The notes beneath the pieces were generated by a model. It searched no databases and had not been told where the DNA came from. It saw nothing but the letters and a program-made list of their open reading frames with translations. From contig NZ_JFZG01000002.1 in assembly GCF_000607165.1 (NCBI RefSeq), positions 1 to 64,000 of the forward strand: DNA of 64,000 nt. Reading direction: 5' to 3'. The DNA is from Ralstonia pickettii (GTDB lineage: Bacteria > Pseudomonadota > Gammaproteobacteria > Burkholderiales > Burkholderiaceae). Every line of letters begins with the position of its first letter. The stretch's first letter is position 1. Shown here in pieces: positions 30,118 to 38,690 of the stretch. The position numbers were made by a program, and so were the translations under genes.

Positions 30118-30431
30118 GCTGACTTGTTCTTCCGGGGGGGGGAAGGGTGGACTTAAGGGGGAGTCACCATTTTATTAAGAGGGGTAACCGTAAGATCACA
30201 TCGTGCTCGCTTCTATTTGATCTATCGCACGATTGCCCCGTTGGGTGGGTTGCTCACTTCAAGCGCGGGGATCGGGAGCCGATCCAGGTGCGGCAAGACG
30301 ACAGAGAGAACAACTTGCCCATCGCGGTTCTGGTCAGCCTCCGGATCGCCCCGGTTTGCAGCGTTCGTCCTGCGCGGAAACAAAAAAAAGGACGCCCTAA
30401 GGCGCCCTTCTTTGCGTCACTCTGGCGTGAC
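30118..30431. other. 314-base intergenic region between aroG and the cytochrome gene
   Basis: Besides the aroG terminator (30382-30413) this stretch holds an AT-rich segment around 30165-30200 that is a plausible promoter for the cytochrome gene on the minus strand, including a TAATAAAAT sequence. I see no credible gene. A plus-strand open frame starting at 30147 runs through into the antisense of aroG and is not real. Confidence 0.5.
30382..30413 (-). terminator. intrinsic terminator after aroG
   Basis: On the minus strand a 7-base stem (one G-T pair) with a 4-base loop is followed by eight T residues. It lies 18 bases after the aroG stop and is a standard intrinsic terminator. Confidence 0.8.
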
Positions 30432-31511
30432 TCAGTTGCCGCTGCCCGGCACCAGACGGCGCTTGCGCACGGCGTCGGCCAGCGTTTCCAGCACCTTCAC
30501 CGAATCGTCCCAGCCGATGCACGCATCGGTCACGCTCTGGCCGTAGGCCAGGTCCGACACCGGCGTGCCCTGCACGTGGTCCTGGCGACCAGCGTTGATG
30601 TGCGACTCCACCATCACCCCCACGATGCGGTTGTCGCCGGCAGCCATCTGGCGGCCGATGTCTTCGCACACCGGGATCTGGTTTTCATGCTTCTTGCTGC
30701 TGTTGGCGTGCGAAGCGTCGATCATCAGGCGCGCGGCCAGGCCCGACTTGGAGATGGCGTCGCAGGCTTCCTGCACGCTGGCGGCGTCATAGTTGGGCGC
30801 TTTGCCGCCGCGCAGGATGATGTGGCAGTCCTCGTTGCCCGCCGTCGACACGATGGCCGAATGGCCGCCCTTGGTGACTGACAGGAAGTGGTGCGGCTGC
30901 GATGCGGCCTTGATGGCGTCCACGGCGATCTTCACGTTGCCATCGGTGCCGTTCTTGAAGCCGACCGGGCACGACAGACCGGAAGCCAGCTCGCGGTGCA
31001 CCTGCGATTCCGTCGTGCGCGCGCCGATTGCGCCCCAGCTCACCAGATCAGCGATGTACTGCGGGCTGATCACATCGAGGTATTCGGTGCCGGCGGGCAG
31101 GCCCAGCTCGTTGATGTTCATCAGCAGCTCGCGCGCGGTGCGCAGACCGTCGTTGATCTTGAAGCTGCCATCCATGTGCGGGTCGTTGATCAGACCCTTC
31201 CAGCCGACCGTGGTGCGCGGCTTCTCGAAGTACACGCGCATCACGATTTCCAGCTCGTTTTTGAAGCGCTCGCGCTGCTCGACCAGGCGGCGGGCGTAGT
31301 CCATCGCTGCCTTGGTGTCGTGAATGGAGCAGGGGCCGATGATGACGATCAGGCGATCATCCATGCCGTGCAGGATGCGGTGCATCGCGTTCCGGCTTTG
31401 GTAGATCAGGTCGGACACGGTGTCGCTGCACGGGAATTCGCGGATCAGATGCGACGGCGGCGTCAGCTCTTTCAGTTCGCGAATGCGCAAATCATCGGTG
31501 TTCTTCGGCAT
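30432..31511 (-). CDS. aroG: 3-deoxy-D-arabino-heptulosonate 7-phosphate synthase (class I alpha, AroG type)
   Basis: AroG condenses phosphoenolpyruvate and erythrose 4-phosphate, the committed step to chorismate and all aromatic amino acids. The 359-residue protein is typical class I-alpha: LIVIIGPCSIHD (metal cysteine), YFEKPRTTVGWKGLINDP, GARTTESQVHRELASG, and DASHANSSKKHENQ. Phe, Tyr or Trp feedback type cannot be assigned safely from sequence. The gene has its own promoter and an apparent ribosome-mediated attenuator (31816-31610) with a leader peptide rich in Phe, Tyr and Trp. That predicts expression rises when aromatic aminoacyl-tRNAs are scarce. Confidence 0.97.
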   Translation of the reverse strand: MPKNTDDLRIRELKELTPPSHLIREFPCSDTVSDLIYQSRNAMHRILHGMDDRLIVIIGPCSIHDTKAAMDYARRLVEQRERFKNELEIVMRVYFEKPRTTVGWKGLINDPHMDGSFKINDGLRTARELLMNINELGLPAGTEYLDVISPQYIADLVSWGAIGARTTESQVHRELASGLSCPVGFKNGTDGNVKIAVDAIKAASQPHHFLSVTKGGHSAIVSTAGNEDCHIILRGGKAPNYDAASVQEACDAISKSGLAARLMIDASHANSSKKHENQIPVCEDIGRQMAAGDNRIVGVMVESHINAGRQDHVQGTPVSDLAYGQSVTDACIGWDDSVKVLETLADAVRKRRLVPGSGN

Positions 31512-31609
31512 GGAAAGCTCCGGGGATGTGTCTTGAGTTCTATTGGAAACGTCTACTGTGTTCGGATCGTGTTTCGCGTCGGTGCCGGGGTGGGGCAGGT
31601 GACTGGGCG

Positions 31610-31640
31610 AAAAAAAACCGCCAGGGTCGCTGGCGGTTTT
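31610..31640 (-). terminator. attenuator terminator in the aroG leader
   Basis: On the minus strand an 11-base stem (31640-31630 with 31624-31614, AAAACCGCCAG and its complement) with a 5-base loop runs into eight T residues. It lies 19 bases after the leader peptide stop and about 100 bases before the aroG ATG. The left arm (CCGCCAGCG, 31636-31628) is also perfectly complementary over nine bases to CGCTGGCGG at 31696-31688 inside the leader peptide frame, so this terminator has a mutually exclusive antiterminator. Confidence 0.88.
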
Positions 31641-31658
31641 CGGTATCTGCTGGGTGCT

Positions 31659-31742
31659 TTATTTTTGCTGCAAGCGCCCCTCTCCTTCCGCCAGCGGTGC
31701 GAGATGCCAAAAGTAAAAGTAAAAAAACTTGGCGAAGGACAT
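31659..31742 (-). CDS. aroG leader peptide, rich in aromatic codons
   Basis: This frame has ATG at 31742, 27 sense codons and TAA at 31661-31659. Residues 5-14 read KFFYFYFWHL, and Phe is also at position 3, so eight of the first twelve residues are Phe, Tyr or Trp. A ribosome stalled on this run would cover TTCGCCA (31736-31730), which can otherwise pair with TGGCGGA (31693-31687), and would free the antiterminator segment. The product is probably not itself functional. There is no good ribosome-binding sequence ahead of the ATG (CCTCTC), which is the main weakness. Confidence 0.8.
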   Translation of the reverse strand: MSFAKFFYFYFWHLAPLAEGEGRLQQK

Positions 31743-31815
31743 GAGAGGAAAACGCGTCGATGCAGGAAAAATTGTGGCGCAGAGGTGACTTGAAACTACT
31801 GCGCCGCACCAATCG

Positions 31816-31851
31816 AACCGTCTTTATAAACCCTTTCTTTGAGGGCTGCAA
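31816..31851 (-). promoter_or_regulatory. sigma-70 promoter of the aroG leader
   Basis: On the minus strand TTGCAG (31851-31846) is followed after exactly 17 bases by TATAAA (31828-31823). A start near 31816 would give a transcript of about 75 bases before the leader peptide and 305 bases before aroG. It lies 48 bases after the tldD stop, where I see no convincing tldD terminator, so some read-through from tldD is also possible. Confidence 0.75.
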
Positions 31852-31899
31852 GCGCGGATTTTCCGGGCCTGCGGCGCCAAAACGACGGTTTCAGGGCAA

Positions 31900-33363
31900 T
31901 CAGGCCGTGCCGCCCACCGTCATGTTCTCCATGCGCAGGGTCGGCTGACCGACGCCCACCGGCACGCTCTGGCCTTCCTTGCCGCACACGCCAATGCCCG
32001 AATCGAGGCGCATGTCGTTGCCGATCATGGTCACGTGCTTGAGCGATTCCGGGCCGCTGCCGACCAGCGTCGCGCCCTTGACCGGGGCGGTGATCTTGCC
32101 GTCTTCGATCAGGTAGGCCTCGCTGGCCGAGAACACGAACTTGCCGTTGGTGATGTCGACCTGACCGCCGCCGAAGTTGACCGCATACAGCCCCTTCTTG
32201 ACGCTGGCGATGATCTCTTGCGGGTCCTTGTCGCCGCCGAGCATGTAGGTGTTGGTCATGCGCGGCATGGGCAGGGCGGCGTAGCTCTCGCGGCGGGCGT
32301 TGCCGGTCACGGGCATCTTCATCAGGCGCGCGTTGAGCGTGTCCTGCATGTAGCCCGTGAGGATGCCGTCTTCGATGAGCGTGTTGCACTGCGTGGGGTT
32401 GCCCTCGTCATCGAGGTTGAGCGAGCCGCGGCGGTTGGCAAGCGTGCCGTCGTCCACCACGGTGACGCCCTTGGCGGCCACGCGCTCGCCCATGCGTCCG
32501 GAGAACGCCGACGAGCCCTTGCGGTTGAAGTCGCCTTCCAACCCGTGGCCGATGGCCTCGTGCAACAGCACGCCGGGCCAGCCCGGGCCGAGCACCACGG
32601 TCATCGTGCCAGCCGGGGCCGGCTTGGCTTCCAGGTTGACGAGTGCGGAGGAGACTGCCTCGTCCACGTATTCCCGCAGCAGTTCGTCGGTGAAGTAGCC
32701 GTAAGCATAGCGGCCGCCACCGCCGGAACTGCCCATTTCGCGGCGCCCGTTCTGCTCGGCAATGACGGTCACGGAGATGCGCACCAGCGGGCGCACATCT
32801 GCCGCGATCACGCCGTCGCTGCGCGCGACCAGCATGACGTCGTATTCACCGGCCAGGCCGGCCATCACCTGCACGACGCGCGGGTCCTTGGCGCGGGCAA
32901 GCTTTTCGATCCGCTCCAGCAGGGCGACCTTCTCGGAGGCTGTCATCGAATCGAGCGGGTCGTTCGGCGCATACAGCGAGTGGCTGCCCGGGGTGCTCGC
33001 CAGGCTGCTCGCCACCTTCACGCGGCCGGCGCCGGCCTTGCCAATGGTGCGCGTGGCGCCGGCGGCCTGCATCAGCGCGGGCAGGCTGATATCGTCGGAA
33101 TAGGCAAACGCGGTGCGGTCGCCCGAGACGGCGCGTACGCCCACACCCTGGTCGATGCTGAAGCTACCGGATTTGACGATGCCTTCTTCCAGGCTCCACG
33201 CCTCGTTGCGGGTGTACTGGAAGTAGAGGTCGGCATAGTTCACGCGGTGCGTGAAGATGTCGGCCAGCGCGCGCTGCAGGTGCGCTTCATCAAGGCCGTA
33301 GGGGTCGAGCAGCACGCGGCGCGCGATGGACAGATTCTGGATGGCGATGTCGCCTGCGTTCAT
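31900..33363 (-). CDS. tldD: metalloprotease TldD
   Basis: TldD pairs with TldE/PmbA to form a zinc protease that trims small peptides, including modified peptide natural products and antitoxins. The 487-residue protein has the [11 protein letters not shown] zinc motif (H268, E269, H273) and the conserved GLDE...[22 protein letters not shown]-terminal region. The start is ATG 33363 ([11 protein letters not shown]); the frame is open upstream to 33513 inside the neighbouring gene. The partner gene is not in this window. It follows the nitrilase gene by 29 bases. Confidence 0.95.
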   Translation of the reverse strand: MNAGDIAIQNLSIARRVLLDPYGLDEAHLQRALADIFTHRVNYADLYFQYTRNEAWSLEEGIVKSGSFSIDQGVGVRAVSGDRTAFAYSDDISLPALMQAAGATRTIGKAGAGRVKVASSLASTPGSHSLYAPNDPLDSMTASEKVALLERIEKLARAKDPRVVQVMAGLAGEYDVMLVARSDGVIAADVRPLVRISVTVIAEQNGRREMGSSGGGGRYAYGYFTDELLREYVDEAVSSALVNLEAKPAPAGTMTVVLGPGWPGVLLHEAIGHGLEGDFNRKGSSAFSGRMGERVAAKGVTVVDDGTLANRRGSLNLDDEGNPTQCNTLIEDGILTGYMQDTLNARLMKMPVTGNARRESYAALPMPRMTNTYMLGGDKDPQEIIASVKKGLYAVNFGGGQVDITNGKFVFSASEAYLIEDGKITAPVKGATLVGSGPESLKHVTMIGNDMRLDSGIGVCGKEGQSVPVGVGQPTLRMENMTVGGTA

Positions 33364-33392
33364 GATCGGTTCTCGCAAAAAATTCGATTGGC

Positions 33393-34262
33393 TTACATCA
33401 CGCGGTGCTTGAGCGCCGGCAAATCCCGGCGCACTTGTGCGATGCGGGCGGGGTCCATGTCGCCGATGGCAACGCCTTCGCCCTCGGGCACGGAGGCGAT
33501 GACTTCGCCCCACGGGTCGACGAGCATTGAATGGCCCCAGGTACGGCGGCCGTTTTCATGGCGCCCGCCCTGAGCGGCGGCGAGCACGTAACACTGGTTC
33601 TCGATGGCGCGGGCGCGCAGCAGGATTTCCCAGTGCGCGGCGCCCGTCACGTAGGTGAAGGCCGCCGGCATCAGAATCAAGTTCAGGTTGCCTTGCGACG
33701 CCAGCGCCCGGTACAGCTCAGGAAACCGGAGGTCGTAGCACACCGACATGCCCACGCGGCCGCACGGCGCATCGAAGGTGACCGGCGTGGCGCCGGGCTC
33801 GATGGTACGGGCCTCGTCGTAGCGCTCTTCACCGCGGACGAAGTTGAACAGGTGGATCTTGTCGTAGCGCGCGACACGCAACCCGGCCGGGTTGAATGCG
33901 AGCGACGTATTGCGCACGCGCTGTTCGTCTTCGCACCACATCGGCAACGTGCCGCCGACGAGCCACAGCTTGTGGCGGCGCGCGGCATCGGCGAGGAAGG
34001 CCTGGATCGGGCCCTCCTGGTCGTCCTCGCGGATGGCGACCTTGTCGCTGTCCTTACGGCCCATCATGCAGAAGTATTCCGGCAGCAGCGCGAGTTGCGC
34101 GCCCTGGGCGGCCGCCTCGGCAAGCAGCGCATCTGCGCGCGCCAGGTTGGCGTCCACGTCGACGGCCGTCACGGTCTGGATGGCGGCGACGCGAAAAGGT
34201 GCATCGAAAGGCGCATCCATACCGGATGCGACGGGGGCCGGGGCAACGGTGGTCGAAGTCAT
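33393..34262 (-). CDS. carbon-nitrogen hydrolase (nitrilase superfamily, Nit-like amidase)
   Basis: This 289-residue protein has the nitrilase catalytic triad: Glu62 in [10 protein letters not shown], Lys135 in YDKIHLFN and Cys175 in [15 protein letters not shown]. It fits the Nit1/Nit2 branch that removes faulty metabolites such as deaminated glutathione, though the substrate is not proven by sequence. It lies five bases after yhdP and 29 before tldD, so the three are probably one operon. Confidence 0.92.
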   Translation of the reverse strand: MTSTTVAPAPVASGMDAPFDAPFRVAAIQTVTAVDVDANLARADALLAEAAAQGAQLALLPEYFCMMGRKDSDKVAIREDDQEGPIQAFLADAARRHKLWLVGGTLPMWCEDEQRVRNTSLAFNPAGLRVARYDKIHLFNFVRGEERYDEARTIEPGATPVTFDAPCGRVGMSVCYDLRFPELYRALASQGNLNLILMPAAFTYVTGAAHWEILLRARAIENQCYVLAAAQGGRHENGRRTWGHSMLVDPWGEVIASVPEGEGVAIGDMDPARIAQVRRDLPALKHRVM

Positions 34263-34267
34263 GGGGG

Positions 34268-37200
34268 CTATTTTGCCGAGGTTTGCGATTGGCTGCCCGA
34301 ATTACCGTTGGATGCGACTTTCTCGATCTTCGGATCAGCCCAGCTACCGGTCACGTGGTACTGCGTGACGAATGCCTTCGACAACTGATCGCCCAGAACC
34401 AACTGCGCGGCCAGCGTGCCCAGCCCGAGGGCCGGATTGATGAACGCCGCCGCCAGCGAGGCCGACGTGGCGTCCACCTTGGGCGTGACCTTCACGCGCA
34501 GGTCCTGCGTTTCATCGAGGATGTTGGCCGAGCCTTGCATGGCCACCTGGAACTGCGGGCCCTTGACGGCGAAATCTTCGGTGTGGGCAACGCCGCTGGC
34601 GATGGTGCCGGTGGCTGCCACGCTCTCGAACGGCGTGCCACGGCCTGTGGCGCTGCGCAAGTCGGTTGCGAAATGCAGTAGCCCCTGCAGGCTCAGCACG
34701 CCGGCCAGCTTGGCCAGGCCCGGATCGACTGGCAGGAACTGGCCGCGCTCCAGGTTCAGCGCCATGCGGCCGTTGAGCGTGGGATAGTCGATCGACATGG
34801 GCGAGCCGCGCCAGACCACGCGGCCTTCGAGCTTGCCCTTGGCACCGTCGATCACCTTGGCGAAGCCCATCTTCTGCAGCAGGTCTCCGGTGTCGCGCAG
34901 GTCGAGGTTGAAGTCGAGCAGCGTCCGACGCTCAGGATCATCGCCACCGCCACGCAGGCGTCGCGGGATGCGCCACGTGCCGCGTGCCGTCAGCGTGGCG
35001 GCGGGCTGCTCGATCTTCAGCGTCTCAAGCGTCCAGACGGGCGCGCCGTCGGTGATCTGGTTGCGCGCCTTGATCTCCAGCTTGCCGAGCGCCTTGCCAC
35101 GCAGGTCGAATTTGTCGGCAACGAGGTCGACCGATGGAATTTCGTGCGAGCTGCTGGCCAGCGATTCGGTGAGCGCAGTCTCTTCCTTCGCATCCGGGAT
35201 GCTCATGCGCGACAGACGCATCGTCAGCTCGCCGAAGGGCACGGCGGCGCTTTCGGCGTGCCAGCGCGCGCTGCCTGCAATTTCGCGCGAATCGATGGTC
35301 GATTGCCAGTTGGGGCCGTCGCGCGTGGCATCGATGCGCACGGCGTTGAAGTCGCGGCCCAGGATGCGCAGCGTTTGCGCGCGGGCGCTCAGGTGGCTCG
35401 GCAGATATGCGCTATGGCTGTCGGAGGCGTTGGCGGCATTGGCCGCATGTTCGGCCGCAGTCTGGCTGGCGCTCTTGTCGGCAGCGGGCGCGGCAAACAC
35501 CTGGCGCCAGGCGTCGATGTCCAACTGATCCAGCGCCAGGTTGGCCTGCACGCCTTCCTGGGGCTGCGGCACGGGCTGCCGTATGCCGATGCCGCCTCGC
35601 AGCACCTCGGTGCCGTTGCCCGTGCTGCGTTGTTCGTAACGCGCGCTGACGATATTGCCGATCTGCAAAACGATTTCGTCGATGGCGTTGTTGGAAGCCA
35701 GCGGCTGCATCTCGAAACGCACCGGCAGCGGCTGCCCGGCGGCCTTGTTCAGCGGTGCCGGCAAACGCACCGTCATCGGCGTGAGGTCGGACTGCACCTG
35801 GATGAGCGGGCGATGCTGCTTGACGCTGATGGTCGCGCTGTATGGTGCGCTGCCCTCCAGCGAACGGGCGATGGCGGCCACCGGGCTGTTCTCCGGCGTC
35901 GTGTCCCGCAGCCCTTGCGCCGATGCGGTGCCCGCCACCTGGATGCGGATCGTGCCGTCGGGTGCGGTGCCGCCCGTGGGGCGGATTTCGCCGCCGGCAA
36001 AGCGCGCGCGCAGGTTGTCGAAACCGATGCCTTTTTGCGTAAAGGTCAGCGCGCCGTTGACGTCGGTGAGCGGTGGCGCCTGCGGAACAAGCGTGACGTC
36101 ATTGCGCACGAACGTGACGCTACCCTGGGCGCGCGTCGAATGCATCTCGTGCAGCGGCAGGTCCAGCTTGAGCGCCAGCGTGGCGTTGCCCTGGGCGTGT
36201 GCGTCCTTGGTGAAATGCCCGATCCACTGGCCGATGGGGCTGGCCTCGACGTATTGCAGGAAGTTTTGCGTGGCGCCATCGCCGCGACCATCGATGGTGA
36301 GCAGCGGGCTGCGGTCGCCCATGTCGGGCAGGCTGCCATTCACGTCCTGCAGATTCACGCCCATTACCTTGGCGCGCGCCACCTTGAACGACAGGGATGC
36401 CCGATCGAAGATCACCGTGCCGTCGATGTTGGTGAACGCCGGCCAGTCACCCGGGTGCGTGGGCACGCGGCCCGGCGGATTATGCGCGGCTTCGGGCGGC
36501 GCCGATTGGTACGTCACGTCCTGGATCGGCACTTCCACGCGGAAGACGCCCTTGTGCGGCGGCCGGAACGGGAAGTCGTGCAGATCGCCCGCCAGTGCGA
36601 AACCGACGTTGTTGGCCGTGCCGGCTTGCAGCGCACCGCCCAGGTAGTCACGCAGATGCTGTCCGATCGACAGCGGCAGGTAGCGCGGCACACGTGGAAC
36701 GTTAGCGCGGTCCAGCGTGCCCTTCAGATCGATGGTCCCGAGATGGCTGGTGTCTGGCGCGTGACGATAGCTGCCCGTGATGCGCGCCGACAGGTCGTCG
36801 TTGGAGAACGCAAGGTTGTCGCTGGTGACGACCAGTTCCTGCTTGCGATACGTCCAGTTGAACGTGCCTTGCAGCCGGTCCAGCGGCACACGGGCGTCGG
36901 CAAAGGTGCCGGGCAGCAGCAGCGCGGTGTCATTGGACTCGATGCGCAGCGTGCCCTTGTCGTTGGAGAAGACCGCGTTGCCGGAGATGTTTTCAACGCC
37001 GGGCACGGCTGGCTCGGGATGCTGGCCCGGCGGCACCGCGGGCAGCGCGCCGGGGCCGAACGACACCTGGCGCATCGTGGCGCGGCCCGTGAAGTGCACG
37101 GGCGCCGGCGCATTTGGCCGCCAGCGGGAGACATCGCGCTGCCAGTTGATGTCGAGATCGTCGATGCGGCCGGACGGTTGTTTGGTACGCAGCGGTTCGA

Positions 37201-38548
37201 GCACGCCGGCGGGCAGCGGCAGCGCAGTGGCGATGTTGCGCAAGTCTGCCAAATCCAGTGTCGTGGCTTTGACTTGCAGGCTGCGCAGCGCATTGCGCGA
37301 GTCGAGCGCCCACCCCACGGTGACATTGCGCAAGCCACGCGGCGTGCCAGCCGGGTTGGCCGGCGCCTGGATGCCGGGTCCTGCCAGTTCGGGCGCCGAC
37401 GGCGGTTGGGCGGGTGGATTCAGCGGCTGCCAGAGCAACGTGTCGACGCGCAAGGTGTGCTCGCCGCGCGCATTGCGCTGATGCGTGGCCAGCGCCTGGA
37501 GGCTGCGCAGCTGCAGCGGGTCCAGATCCTTGCGGACCTGCAGATCGAGCTGCTGCCCCGTCAGCCGAGCCTGGCTGCGCGTGAATACGCCGTCGGCAAA
37601 CTCCACCGACCCGTCGGAGGTGAGCGTGCCGCTTTTTGCGGCGGCCAGCACGGGCACATAGCGCTGTACGGAAGCCAACTGCAGCGTATCGACCTGCCAG
37701 GAGGCCTGGCCGCGCCAGTGGCGCCAGTCGCCTGGGCGGGCCAGCAGGTCGTGACGGAAATCGGCGTGCAGTTTGATGGGGCCGTTGAACAGCGTGGGCG
37801 AGGTCCCGCTGGCCTCCAGCCGGTGCCGCGTCGGGCCGCTGCGTAGCTGCACCCGCACATTGCCCAGCGCCACTTCGGGCACCTTCTGCTGCTCGTCGAG
37901 CCAGCGGACGGCGCCTTGCTGGAAATCGATGTCTCCTTGGGAGAGGAGCTGGTCGAGGAAATCGCTGTCGCCGCCGGTGTCCGGGCCGAGTGGCATGCCT
38001 GCGACGAGCAAGGCGCCCTGAGCGTTGCGCCGTACCAGCACGTCGGCCTGGCTGGCGTGCAGGGAGGCAAAGGTGATCTGCATGCGCAGCAACGAGCGCC
38101 AGGACAGCCGCGCCTGCACGTCCTGTACCGCGAAGGTGCGACGGCCGGCAGTGTCGTGCGCGTCGATGCGCTGGGCGCGGAAGGCCGGGTGCCAGCCCTC
38201 CCAGTAGGTCTCAAGCGAGCCGATGCCGACGGTGGCGTGCAGTGCGCTGGACGCCTCGCGCTCCATCCATTCGCGCGCCAGGCTTACGCGCGGCCACAGG
38301 ATGAAGCGCACCGCCAGCATGCCCACGATGGTCAGGACGGCCAGCGCCGCCGCCGTCTTCCAGAGCACGCGCCACAGCTTGCGCCAGATCGGGGCGCGCA
38401 AAACAGTCCCAACGCCCGTGCCGATCCGGCTGACGAATCGCACCAACCACGCCCAGGCCGTGGGCCGGCCCACCCCGCGTGTGGACAGGGTGCTGGCGTG
38501 TCCACCATCGGACTTCGGCGATTCTGGGGGCTGGGACGGGCGAGGCAT
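34268..38548 (-). CDS. yhdP: YhdP-family AsmA-like envelope lipid transport protein
   Basis: This 1426-residue protein has one N-terminal membrane anchor (around residues 60-85) and a very long periplasmic part built of AsmA-like beta repeats, ending in the conserved C-terminal block (GVLSLQGLLHFATDLRS, AAFINPALGLGTLAAQLVLG). YhdP-type proteins form a bridge between inner and outer membranes for phospholipid transport. The start MPRPSQPPE at 38548 is preferred to 38725, which would overlap the divergent glnE start. It is the first gene of the yhdP-nit-tldD group. Confidence 0.92.
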   Translation of the reverse strand: MPRPSQPPESPKSDGGHASTLSTRGVGRPTAWAWLVRFVSRIGTGVGTVLRAPIWRKLWRVLWKTAAALAVLTIVGMLAVRFILWPRVSLAREWMEREASSALHATVGIGSLETYWEGWHPAFRAQRIDAHDTAGRRTFAVQDVQARLSWRSLLRMQITFASLHASQADVLVRRNAQGALLVAGMPLGPDTGGDSDFLDQLLSQGDIDFQQGAVRWLDEQQKVPEVALGNVRVQLRSGPTRHRLEASGTSPTLFNGPIKLHADFRHDLLARPGDWRHWRGQASWQVDTLQLASVQRYVPVLAAAKSGTLTSDGSVEFADGVFTRSQARLTGQQLDLQVRKDLDPLQLRSLQALATHQRNARGEHTLRVDTLLWQPLNPPAQPPSAPELAGPGIQAPANPAGTPRGLRNVTVGWALDSRNALRSLQVKATTLDLADLRNIATALPLPAGVLEPLRTKQPSGRIDDLDINWQRDVSRWRPNAPAPVHFTGRATMRQVSFGPGALPAVPPGQHPEPAVPGVENISGNAVFSNDKGTLRIESNDTALLLPGTFADARVPLDRLQGTFNWTYRKQELVVTSDNLAFSNDDLSARITGSYRHAPDTSHLGTIDLKGTLDRANVPRVPRYLPLSIGQHLRDYLGGALQAGTANNVGFALAGDLHDFPFRPPHKGVFRVEVPIQDVTYQSAPPEAAHNPPGRVPTHPGDWPAFTNIDGTVIFDRASLSFKVARAKVMGVNLQDVNGSLPDMGDRSPLLTIDGRGDGATQNFLQYVEASPIGQWIGHFTKDAHAQGNATLALKLDLPLHEMHSTRAQGSVTFVRNDVTLVPQAPPLTDVNGALTFTQKGIGFDNLRARFAGGEIRPTGGTAPDGTIRIQVAGTASAQGLRDTTPENSPVAAIARSLEGSAPYSATISVKQHRPLIQVQSDLTPMTVRLPAPLNKAAGQPLPVRFEMQPLASNNAIDEIVLQIGNIVSARYEQRSTGNGTEVLRGGIGIRQPVPQPQEGVQANLALDQLDIDAWRQVFAAPAADKSASQTAAEHAANAANASDSHSAYLPSHLSARAQTLRILGRDFNAVRIDATRDGPNWQSTIDSREIAGSARWHAESAAVPFGELTMRLSRMSIPDAKEETALTESLASSSHEIPSVDLVADKFDLRGKALGKLEIKARNQITDGAPVWTLETLKIEQPAATLTARGTWRIPRRLRGGGDDPERRTLLDFNLDLRDTGDLLQKMGFAKVIDGAKGKLEGRVVWRGSPMSIDYPTLNGRMALNLERGQFLPVDPGLAKLAGVLSLQGLLHFATDLRSATGRGTPFESVAATGTIASGVAHTEDFAVKGPQFQVAMQGSANILDETQDLRVKVTPKVDATSASLAAAFINPALGLGTLAAQLVLGDQLSKAFVTQYHVTGSWADPKIEKVASNGNSGSQSQTSAK

Positions 38549-38690
38549 GATGCGGATTATCCGATATTCAGGAGGCGGCGCCACATTTGGAGTTGGGCGT
38601 CGCGCCTGCCCAGCGGCAAGCACGCCCAATGCCCATGAACGTTGGTGACCACGGATTGCCCTGCGTTTATCGGCGCGCATTTCAGCGAGA

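Noticed and set aside
30147-30881. A 244-codon plus-strand frame between the cytochrome gene and aroG
   Set aside because: Two thirds of it is antisense to aroG, and the rest covers the aroG terminator.
31540-31851. A 103-codon minus-strand frame overlapping the aroG leader
   Set aside because: It is in a different frame from the aromatic leader peptide, runs through the terminator stem and has no ribosome-binding site or recognisable domain.
35144-37846. A 900-codon plus-strand open frame opposite yhdP
   Set aside because: It is antisense to an intact YhdP-family gene and shows no domain; its length comes from high GC.
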